The position numbers and the translations under genes are program-made. From the NCBI GenBank assembly GCA_902489925.1, contig CABUBX010000008.1, positions 1 to 42,090 on the forward strand: a stretch of DNA of 42,090 nt, given 5' to 3'. Below, one piece after another: positions 1 through 6,334 of the stretch (positions are counted from its first letter, which is position 1; each line of letters opens with the position of its first letter). The notes beneath the pieces were generated by a model. That model did not search any database. It was not told the origin of the DNA and saw only the letters and a list, made by a program, of their open reading frames with translations. The stretch comes from an uncultured Lachnospiraceae bacterium. GTDB lineage: Bacteria > Bacillota > Clostridia > Lachnospirales > Lachnospiraceae.

Positions 1-34
1 TTGGGCAATTTTGAGCTAACAGGCAGTACAATTT

Positions 35-241
35 TCAAGTAGCACAACGAGTTAAGTTATCCTTATTCGTAAATACCGCCAAATAATTATCCAATGTCGG
101 ATTCTTCGGCAGAGAAATTCCTGCACTTGCAGACGGATTGATTGATGCCAAAAACAACCAAAGCATCGGAACAATAAATATGACAGCGATAATTCCCAAT
201 ATTATGTATTGTATAAAAACAACTCTCTTTTTTTTCTTCAT
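35..241 (-). pseudogene. Sugar ABC transporter permease (MalG type), N-terminal fragment
   Basis: About 68 codons matching the start of a MalG-type inner-membrane permease of the CUT1 sugar importer family. A short basic N-terminus is followed by one hydrophobic helix (about residues 10-32) and then the periplasmic-loop style segment PTLDNYLAVFTN that precedes the second helix in this family. The family is usually 270-290 residues with six helices and an EAA loop; here the frame ends after a few unrelated residues (NLTRCAT). It starts 12 bp after the stop of the upstream permease and has a GGTGGG ribosome site 7 bp before ATG, so it was the third gene of this importer operon. The break is seen; whether the rest lies beyond the window edge is unknown. 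Confidence 0.75.
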
Positions 242-253
242 ATTTTATCCCAC

Positions 254-1141
254 CTACAACTTTGTTTTTGACAATTTCATATAAATACAGCTAAATATAA
301 TACCTATCACAAGCATAATCAGGGCAATGGCTGTTCCGTATCCCATCTGATAGCTTCCGAATGCCTGCTTATACATATAAATAGATAACGTTGTTGTTTT
401 TGTTCCCGGGCCGCCGCCGGTCATTGCATAGATTAAGCCGAATACAGATAATGTTTTTAACGTAATTAAACTCATACATGTCATAATCGTATTCTTTACA
501 AGCGGTATTGTAATATAAAACATCTTTTTTATACCGGATGCACCATCCAATTCGGCCGATTCTTCAACCTCTCCCGAAATATCATCAAGTGCCGCCTGAA
601 ACTGCATCATAGAAAATGCCGTACCGTGCCAAATATTTGCAACAATTGTTGTCATCATCGGAAATTTGTACAGCCATGACAACGGCTCACTCAAAATTCC
701 CGTATTGTTTAAAATCACATTCAGTGTGCCGTCTTTTGCAAAAAATGCTACCCAGCACAGCGCTACAACGACCTCCGGCATAATCCAACCGATTAACACA
801 GACATTCCTGTAAAGCTTCTGAAGCCCTTTCTTTTTTCCTTCATTAAAAAGGCAATAATAAATCCAAGCACAAGCTGTCCTATAATTGCCGAAAAAACAA
901 GGAAAATAACCGTATTCATAAAGCTTGTTTTAAAAAGAGGGTCTGAAAATAATCTCGTGAAATTAGAAAACCCTACAAAATTGTAATTTTGAGCTTTTGT
1001 CCCACTTAACGTCATATCCGTCATCGAATAAAAACAACTTAATATGATTGGCCATAAAAAGAAGAACAACAGCAATAGGATTGCCGGCAAAAGATAAATA
1101 ATTGCTTTTTTCTCCTGACGTGTTGGTTTCATTTTTTTCAT
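254..1141 (-). CDS. Carbohydrate ABC transporter permease (MalF/UgpA type)
   Basis: Integral membrane permease of a CUT1-type sugar importer, forming with a MalG-type partner the channel that receives sugar from the binding lipoprotein. The protein has six hydrophobic segments; the first spans about residues 15-38. The cytoplasmic EAA loop that docks on the ATPase is clear (EESAELDGASGIKKMFYITIP, about residues 195-215). The length of about 295 residues is normal. The ATG at 1141 is preferred over that at 1147 because GGAG sits 7 bp before it. It lies 60 bp after the binding-protein gene, with a strong hairpin between them, and 12 bp before the partner permease. No ATPase gene is nearby, as is common in Firmicutes, where one shared MsmK-type ATPase serves several importers. 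The sugar cannot be told from sequence. Confidence 0.92.
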   Translation of the reverse strand: MKKMKPTRQEKKAIIYLLPAILLLLFFFLWPIILSCFYSMTDMTLSGTKAQNYNFVGFSNFTRLFSDPLFKTSFMNTVIFLVFSAIIGQLVLGFIIAFLMKEKRKGFRSFTGMSVLIGWIMPEVVVALCWVAFFAKDGTLNVILNNTGILSEPLSWLYKFPMMTTIVANIWHGTAFSMMQFQAALDDISGEVEESAELDGASGIKKMFYITIPLVKNTIMTCMSLITLKTLSVFGLIYAMTGGGPGTKTTTLSIYMYKQAFGSYQMGYGTAIALIMLVIGIIFSCIYMKLSKTKL

Positions 1142-1158
1142 AAGCATTCTCCATATTC

Positions 1159-1195
1159 AGGCTTTTGCACGAACCCATACGCTGTGCAAAAGCCT
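1159..1195 (-). other. Intercistronic hairpin between binding protein and permease
   Basis: A perfect 12-bp inverted repeat (AGGCTTTTGCAC / GTGCAAAAGCCT) with a 13-nt loop starts just after the stop of the binding-protein gene. No T-run follows on the minus strand, so it is unlikely to be a full terminator. Such hairpins commonly stabilise the 5' part of the message and give more binding protein than permease; that role is inferred. Confidence 0.75.
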
Positions 1196-1203
1196 GTTTT
1201 ATC

Positions 1204-2583
1204 TTATTTTTCTTCTACATTGTCTTCTCCGACAATTCCTGTCACACGGGACGCATATTCATTCATAGCTTCTTCTGCTGTCAATGCGCCGCTTGCAACT
1301 TCTTCAACAATCGTCTGAATCTGAGTTGATACCATTGCATAATTTTCGTTTTTCGGACGTACAAATGAATTTTCCATGTACTTTGTTGTTTCATTAATAT
1401 ATGGACGTTTTCCATATTCCTCAACCTCTAAGGAATCAACTCTCGGTGACATACGTCCGTCATAAAGACATCTTCCTGTAGCATTTTCCTGACTTCCGCA
1501 GAATTTCAAAAATTCTGCTGCCAAATCTTTGTTTTCACAATAACTGGATACAGCCCATGACCAACCGCCGCTCATTGTTACAGTCGCAGGGTCTCCGCCG
1601 TTTTGTGTCGGCATCGCAGCCATGCCAATAACATCTTCTACATTTTCCACAGGATAATCACCTGTAGGCAGCCATGAATTTGCAAATGTACATACATTAA
1701 GTGCCATTCCCAGTTTTCCATCTGCAAGGTCTCTCTGAGACTGGGTGTCTTTTGAAAGCGCTGTATCTATATCCACTGTCACACCTTCTGAAAATGCGTC
1801 ACTGATAAAAGAAAATGTATCTAGCAAGCCCTGACTCTTTACAAGCCATTTTCCGTCATTATACAGCTGGTCTCCTGTACCATATAAAAGCTGTTCAAAG
1901 GTCTGCATTGAAACACCTTCGCCGCTGCTTGTACTTACTATCATTGAAAGCCCTGAAACACCATCCTGTGTTTCTTCGATTTTGCGTGCCGCCTCAACAA
2001 TTTCTGCCCAGTTTTTCGGCTGCCACGGAATGCTGTATCCGGCTTTTTCTAAAACCTTTTTATTATAGAAAATTCCTCTTGAGTCTGTAGATACAGGAAT
2101 ACCATAGATTTTTCCGTCTGTCCCTTTTACAGCTGCTTTTGTTCCGTCAAGATACTTATCCCAATCTTCCCATTCATTCAGATACTCATCAAGGCATGCC
2201 AAATATCCGCTGGCCGCATCTGTTGCTGTCATGTAAGTATCCTCCATAAAAATATCCGGCGCTGTGCTCTCTGATGAGAGCTGTAATGCCAGCAATGTCG
2301 CATAATCACCCTCTGAAGATGAAATAGGTGACAGTTCAATCTTACATCCCGGATGTTCGGCTTCAAATTTTTCAATAATTTTTTCTTCATTAAGCCATGC
2401 TTCCAGTGGGTCATTTGACGCCGATTGCTTGTAAGTAAATGTAAGTACTGTCTCCTCTCCTCCTGATGTATTGTTTCCTTCAGAAGCATTACCCTGGCTC
2501 TCGTTTGCCCCGCTTGAATTACATCCCCCGAGCACTGCCATACTTGCCGCCATTAACAGCGCCATTATACGTTTTGTTTTCAT
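1204..2583 (-). CDS. Extracellular sugar-binding lipoprotein of ABC importer
   Basis: Solute-binding protein of family 1 (MalE/UgpB type), about 459 residues. The N-terminus is a lipoprotein signal: basic start (MKTKRI), hydrophobic stretch, then lipobox LGGC with the anchor cysteine at residue 21, followed by a Ser/Asn/Gly-rich linker. The mature part has the typical folds and phrases of the family, such as KIYGIPVSTDSRGIFYNKKVLEKAG and a late GGWSWAVS segment. The open frame extends 20 codons further upstream, but the ATG at 2583 has AGGGAG 5 bp before it and begins the signal peptide, so it is the start. It is first in the operon with two permease genes. Its promoter carries a dyad and upstream direct repeats, suggesting specific regulation. 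The ligand is unknown. Confidence 0.93.
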   Translation of the reverse strand: MKTKRIMALLMAASMAVLGGCNSSGANESQGNASEGNNTSGGEETVLTFTYKQSASNDPLEAWLNEEKIIEKFEAEHPGCKIELSPISSSEGDYATLLALQLSSESTAPDIFMEDTYMTATDAASGYLACLDEYLNEWEDWDKYLDGTKAAVKGTDGKIYGIPVSTDSRGIFYNKKVLEKAGYSIPWQPKNWAEIVEAARKIEETQDGVSGLSMIVSTSSGEGVSMQTFEQLLYGTGDQLYNDGKWLVKSQGLLDTFSFISDAFSEGVTVDIDTALSKDTQSQRDLADGKLGMALNVCTFANSWLPTGDYPVENVEDVIGMAAMPTQNGGDPATVTMSGGWSWAVSSYCENKDLAAEFLKFCGSQENATGRCLYDGRMSPRVDSLEVEEYGKRPYINETTKYMENSFVRPKNENYAMVSTQIQTIVEEVASGALTAEEAMNEYASRVTGIVGEDNVEEK

Positions 2584-2613
2584 AAAATCTCCCTTTCTGT
2601 GATGAAATTTAGT

Positions 2614-2652
2614 TGATACCCGTATCATATATACTTTTATCATTTTAGTAAA
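2614..2652 (-). promoter_or_regulatory. Promoter with 14-bp dyad for sugar importer operon
   Basis: On the minus strand TTTACT (2647-2652) and TATGAT (2624-2629) are separated by 17 bp. The -10 box overlaps a perfect dyad TGATAC-CC-GTATCA (2614-2627), a likely repressor site about 30 bp before the start codon of the binding-protein gene. Promoter and operator are inferred from spacing and symmetry. Confidence 0.55.
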
Positions 2653-2674
2653 TATTCAAAAATCTTCCAATCTT

Positions 2675-2718
2675 TCGTTTTTTGTTATCATCGTTTTTTC
2701 ATTTCATCATCGTTTTTT
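2675..2718. repeat. Tandem TCGTTTTTT repeats upstream of importer promoter
   Basis: The 9-mer TCGTTTTTT begins at 2675, 2691 and 2710; the latter two extend leftwards as ATCATCG. They lie just upstream of the -35 box of the importer promoter, where AraC-family or response-regulator activators usually bind direct repeats. The intervals (16 and 19 bp) are not identical and the region is T-rich, so the regulatory reading is tentative. Confidence 0.4.
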
Positions 2719-2720
2719 AT

Positions 2721-3016
2721 ATAGTATTTTATCATTTTTGTCCTGTTAAAGCTTTGTTTTTTCGTGTTTTCATAATTTTTTATCAGCGCTTTGAACATAT
2801 CCTTGCGGCGTATGTGCCCTAAATTCAATCAATTTTCTTATATAAAATTGACATTTTTCGAAAACTGTCATTTTTTGTCATTTCAGCAGTATAAATCTCA
2901 CAAATTCTAATAATCAAGCATTTCCCCCCGAATCCTACCGCACGATGATAATGGAAAGTCTTTCACGTTCGGGATAAAATAAGAATTACAAGAAATGTAA
3001 AACTATTTTATCGCTG
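2721..3016. other. AT-rich intergenic stretch without a gene
   Basis: Between the importer promoter and the Rpn remnant promoter no open frame with a ribosome site was found. The stretch is AT-rich with short T-runs. It holds scattered partial repeats such as GACATTTTT / CTGTCATTTTTTGTCA near 2850-2882 and a loose CCCGAA...TTCGGG pair near 2927-2974. No function can be assigned. Confidence 0.5.
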
Positions 3017-3045
3017 TTGTTTTTAAAAGCCGGGTTGTGTATAAT
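3017..3045 (+). promoter_or_regulatory. Sigma-A-type promoter before Rpn remnant
   Basis: TTGTTT (3017-3022) and TATAAT (3040-3045) are separated by 17 bp on the plus strand, about 55 bp before the first ATG of the remnant. It is well formed although the gene behind it is broken. Confidence 0.6.
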
Positions 3046-3068
3046 GAAGTTAAACTAAGACATAATAG

Positions 3069-3323
3069 GGACTTGATGAAGCTGTAAAAGAAGCGAAAAT
3101 GAACAGCACATGGAGGGACGAATATATGCGGTCGGAAGTCAGAGACTGGGGAAAACGGCAAGAGGGCATAGAAATTGGACACAATGAAGGCGAACGCAGT
3201 GAACGCCTCAAACGAATCTCAAAAATGCTTTCAAAGGGCTACAGCGCCGAAGAAATCGCCGATTTATACGAAATGCCCATAGAAGATATTATAGCAATCG
3301 GCAAAGCAAATTTGCAAAGCTGA
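3069..3323 (+). pseudogene. Rpn-family nuclease/transposase, C-terminal remnant
   Basis: Only the tail of an Rpn-type protein (PD-(D/E)XK recombination-promoting nuclease / putative transposase family) remains. It contains the charged EGIEIGHNEGERSER stretch and a small helical end MLSKGYSAEEIADLYEMPIEDI that closes many of these proteins. Full-length members have about 280-320 residues; the nuclease domain is absent. The frame is open from just after a TAG at 3066, and the codons before the ATG at 3099 (LDEAVKEAK) also fit the family, so the loss was upstream and internal. A good promoter survives in front and a terminator follows. The family match is from memory of its typical C-terminus. 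Confidence 0.6.
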
Positions 3324-3378
3324 CAAAAAATGTTTACGATATTTTATACGGCAAACTTTTAAGTCCCACTAACACATA

Positions 3379-3446
3379 AGGTCAACGATATTTTCTGCAG
3401 CGAACGTTTCAAGCTCGCCGGAAAATACCGTTGACCTCCTTTTTTA
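3379..3446 (+). terminator. Intrinsic terminator after Rpn remnant
   Basis: A long inverted repeat, AGGTCAACG-A-TATTTTC (3379-3395) against GAAAATA-C-CGTTGACCT (3421-3437), has a 25-nt loop and is followed on the plus strand by a T-run (3440-3445). It ends the plus-strand remnant and abuts the stop codon of convergent metK. Confidence 0.75.
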
Positions 3447-4637
3447 TGCCAAATATTTCTTCAATTCTTCAGCCTTGTCTGTCTTTTCCCAAGGAAGGTT
3501 CACATCATTGCGGCCAAAGTGACCGTAAGCTGCTGTCTGCTTGTAGATTGGACGTCTTAAATCAAGCATCTTAATGATTCCTGCTGGTCTTAAATCAAAG
3601 TTTTCTCTCACAACTTCAACAAGCTTTGTATCAGAAAGCTTTCCTGTGCCGAAAGTATCCACACCGATAGATGTAGGCTGAGCTACGCCGATTGCATAGG
3701 ATAACTGAATTTCACACTTATCCGCAAGTCCTGCTGCCACAATATTCTTAGCCACATATCTTGCTGCGTAAGCTGCAGAACGGTCAACCTTTGTGCAGTC
3801 CTTACCTGAGAAAGCACCGCCGCCGTGACGTGCATAACCGCCGTAAGTATCAACAATAATTTTACGTCCTGTAAGACCGCTGTCACCGTGAGGTCCGCCG
3901 ATTACAAAACGTCCTGTCGGATTGATAAAGAATTTTGTATTTTCATCAACCATGTCTTTTGGAAGCACAGGGTCGAACACATACTTTTTAATATCCTCGT
4001 GAATCTTCTCCTGTGTCACGTTTTCATCATGCTGTGTTGACAATACAACAGCATCAAGACGTACAGGATGTCCCTCTTTATCATACTCAACTGTAACCTG
4101 AGACTTTCCGTCAGGTCTTAAATAAGGCAGTGTGCCGTCCTTGCGGACATTTGTCAGCTGACGTGAAAGCTTGTGTGCAAGCATAATCGGATACGGCATG
4201 AACTCCTCTGTCTCATTGGAAGCATAACCGAACATCATACCCTGGTCGCCGGCGCCGATTGCTTCAATCTTCTCATCACTCATTTTATTTTCTTTTGCCT
4301 CAAGTGCTTTATCCACACCTAATGCAATATCCTTTGACTGCTCGTCTAAAGAGACAATTACACCACATGTGTCTGCATCAAAACCGTATTTCGCTCTTGT
4401 ATAGCCAATCTCTCTGACTGTATCACGGACAATTTTCTGAATATCAACATAGGCATTTGTCGTAATCTCACCCATAACAAGCACAAGCCCTGTCGTTGCG
4501 GCTGTCTCACAAGCCACACGGCTCATCGGGTCTTTTTCCATTAATGCATCAAGAATCGCATCGGAAATCGCATCACACATCTTGTCCGGATGACCTTCTG
4601 TTACTGATTCTGATGTAAATAAAATCTTTTCGTCCAT
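3444..4637 (-). CDS. metK: S-adenosylmethionine synthetase
   Basis: Makes S-adenosylmethionine from methionine and ATP in the cytoplasm. The 397-residue protein has normal family length and all hallmark motifs: GHPDK (residues 15-19) at the methionine/ATP site, the GAGDQGMMFGYA signature (about 128-139), HGGGAFSGKD (about residue 265) and the C-terminal ...GRNDVNLPWE segment. The upstream-extended frame contains the terminator-proximal leader, so the ATG at 4637, with AAGGAG 8 bp before it, is the start. It has its own promoter inside the end of murA and is controlled by the SAM riboswitch and terminator in its leader, giving feedback repression by its product. Confidence 0.98.
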   Translation of the reverse strand: MDEKILFTSESVTEGHPDKMCDAISDAILDALMEKDPMSRVACETAATTGLVLVMGEITTNAYVDIQKIVRDTVREIGYTRAKYGFDADTCGVIVSLDEQSKDIALGVDKALEAKENKMSDEKIEAIGAGDQGMMFGYASNETEEFMPYPIMLAHKLSRQLTNVRKDGTLPYLRPDGKSQVTVEYDKEGHPVRLDAVVLSTQHDENVTQEKIHEDIKKYVFDPVLPKDMVDENTKFFINPTGRFVIGGPHGDSGLTGRKIIVDTYGGYARHGGGAFSGKDCTKVDRSAAYAARYVAKNIVAAGLADKCEIQLSYAIGVAQPTSIGVDTFGTGKLSDTKLVEVVRENFDLRPAGIIKMLDLRRPIYKQTAAYGHFGRNDVNLPWEKTDKAEELKKYLA

Positions 4638-4686
4638 AGTATCTCTCCTTTTCTTATTGTGTATTATAACTAAACAGCATCTTCTC

Positions 4687-4717
4687 AAAAAAAGAAGTCC
4701 GCTAAATAAGCGGACTT
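4687..4717 (-). terminator. Riboswitch-controlled terminator of metK leader
   Basis: AAGTCCGC (4695-4702) and GCGGACTT (4710-4717) form a perfect 8-bp stem with a 7-nt loop, followed on the minus strand by a run of seven T (4687-4693). It sits between the SAM aptamer and metK. The loop carries CTTATT, complementary to AATAAG in the 3' strand of the aptamer P1 stem, a plausible antiterminator pairing. Confidence 0.88.
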
Positions 4718-4734
4718 GATTGCATCATCAAATC

Positions 4735-4837
4735 CTCTTATTGTTCGACGTTCATCGCTCGGGGAGGCACCTTCCATGTCTAAGCAGGGGTTGCCGCAAT
4801 TTCGTAGACCCTTAGTCTCCATTGCTCTGAATAAGAG
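4735..4837 (-). ncRNA. SAM riboswitch (S-box, SAM-I clan) of metK
   Basis: Read on the minus strand, the metK leader has the S-box core: closing stem P1 CTCTTATT (4830-4837) with AATAAGAG (4735-4742), then CAGAG and ATGGAG, the invariant GCGGCAACC block, and AAGGTGCC with its pairing partner. Binding of S-adenosylmethionine would stabilise P1 and let the downstream terminator form, shutting metK off. The P2/P3 region (AAGGGTCTACGAAATTGC) differs somewhat from the Bacillus form, so a covariance-model search is needed to choose among SAM-I clan subtypes. Confidence 0.88.
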
Positions 4838-4863
4838 AATCTTCTTTTTTAGTTGTACATTTT

Positions 4864-4892
4864 ATTATATCGTATTTCTTCTGAAAAATCAA
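4864..4892 (-). promoter_or_regulatory. metK promoter
   Basis: TTGATT (4887-4892) and TATAAT (4864-4869) are 17 bp apart on the minus strand, about 25 bp before the riboswitch aptamer. The -35 box overlaps the stop codon of murA, so metK can be transcribed separately from it. Confidence 0.8.
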
Positions 4893-6181
4893 CCTATTTT
4901 TAATCTGATTTTCTGAATATCCTTTTCATTGTCAACGCGCTCAATAATCCCGCCAAGACTCTTAATCTTGCCTTCAAAGTTTTCATATCCGCGCTGAATA
5001 TATTCAATACCATCGACTGTTGTAATACCCTCAGCCGCCAGTGCTGCCATCACAAGCGCTGCACCCGCACGCAAATCCGGTGCGTTCACCGCCGCGCCGT
5101 TAAAGCCTTTAACACCGGAAATCACCGCTGTATTTCCTTCAACCTTAATATGGGCACCCATGCGCGCCAGCTCATCCACATATTTAAAACGGTTCTCGAA
5201 TATACTTTCTGTCACAATACTTGTGCCCTCAGACAAGGCTAAGGCAACCGACATCTGCGGCTGCATATCTGTAGGGAACCCCGGATATGGCAGCGTCTTA
5301 ATATTTGTCGAGGAACATCTGTCTGTCGCTACAACACGAACAGCATCATCATACTCCTCAACCTGTGCACCAATCTCCAAAAGTTTAGCTGTAATTGATT
5401 CTAAATGCTTTGGAATCACATTCTTCACTGTAATATCGCCTTTTGTTGCGACTGCGGCACACATAAATGTTCCAGCCTCAATCTGGTCGGGAATAATCGA
5501 ATATTCTGTGCCATGAAGCTTGTGAACGCCGCGAATACGAATCACATCTGTACCGGCGCCTTTAATATTGGCCCCCATACTGTTAAGGAAGTTTGCCACA
5601 TCAACAATATGCGGCTCTTTTGCAGCATTTTCAAGAATTGTATAGCCTTCTGCCAATGCAGCTGCCATCATAACATTAATTGTCGCACCGACTGTCACAA
5701 CGTCAAAATAAATATGGGCGCCGCGAAGCCGCTCTGCCTCTGCAATAATCATGCCATTCTCAATACGTACCTTCGCACCGAGCATCTTAAAGCCTTTAAG
5801 ATGCTGGTCAATCGGACGGCTTCCGATATTACAGCCACCCGGAAGCGATACTTCCGCACGTTTATATTTACCGAGACAAGCGCCTAATAAATAATAGGAC
5901 GCTCTGATTTTTCTGATAAAGCTGTCATCCACACTTAAAGTATGGAGTGTGCTTGCATTAATCTTTACTGAATTTTTATCCGGGCGCTCAATTTTGGCAC
6001 CTGTTGACTCTATTGCCTGTAATAAAACATTAATATCTCTGACATCCGGTAAATTCTCAATAGTTACTGTCTGGTCTGTCATCACTGCTGCTGCTAAAAT
6101 TCCAAGCGCCGCATTCTTCGCACCTGCAATAGGTACTTCACCGACCAAAGGATTTCCGCCTTTTATAATATATTGATTCAT
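4889..6181 (-). CDS. murA: UDP-N-acetylglucosamine 1-carboxyvinyltransferase
   Basis: First committed step of peptidoglycan synthesis: transfers enolpyruvate from PEP to UDP-GlcNAc in the cytoplasm. The protein has about 430 residues, as usual for the EPSP-synthase fold. Visible landmarks are Lys22 in AGAKNAAL near the UDP-sugar site and the active-site cysteine Cys117 in LPGGCNIGSRP, the residue targeted by fosfomycin; the wild-type Cys is present. The ATG at 6181 with GAGG before it starts the conserved MNQYIIKGG; the longer frame upstream is leader. It has its own promoter 100 bp upstream. Firmicutes often carry two MurA paralogues and this window alone cannot say which this is. Confidence 0.96.
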   Translation of the reverse strand: MNQYIIKGGNPLVGEVPIAGAKNAALGILAAAVMTDQTVTIENLPDVRDINVLLQAIESTGAKIERPDKNSVKINASTLHTLSVDDSFIRKIRASYYLLGACLGKYKRAEVSLPGGCNIGSRPIDQHLKGFKMLGAKVRIENGMIIAEAERLRGAHIYFDVVTVGATINVMMAAALAEGYTILENAAKEPHIVDVANFLNSMGANIKGAGTDVIRIRGVHKLHGTEYSIIPDQIEAGTFMCAAVATKGDITVKNVIPKHLESITAKLLEIGAQVEEYDDAVRVVATDRCSSTNIKTLPYPGFPTDMQPQMSVALALSEGTSIVTESIFENRFKYVDELARMGAHIKVEGNTAVISGVKGFNGAAVNAPDLRAGAALVMAALAAEGITTVDGIEYIQRGYENFEGKIKSLGGIIERVDNEKDIQKIRLKIG

Positions 6182-6279
6182 TACACACCTCTTAATTTCT
6201 TTTTGACACCAAGTGTCCTTTCCAAATATATTCACAGCAAAACATGCCTAAACTGCCTGCATCTTTACATATAGTTAAT

Positions 6280-6307
6280 ATTATAGCATATCTCAACTAT
6301 TTGTAAA
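6280..6307 (-). promoter_or_regulatory. murA promoter with extended -10
   Basis: TTTACA (6302-6307) and TATAAT (6280-6285), the latter preceded by TGC, are 16 bp apart on the minus strand. It lies in the 153-bp gap between the YfhO gene and murA. Confidence 0.75.
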
Positions 6308-6334
6308 TTATTTTTTATATTTTCATGAATAATA

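Noticed and set aside
5405..5887. 160-codon plus-strand frame opposite murA
   Set aside because: Cys/His-rich shadow of murA with no start signals.
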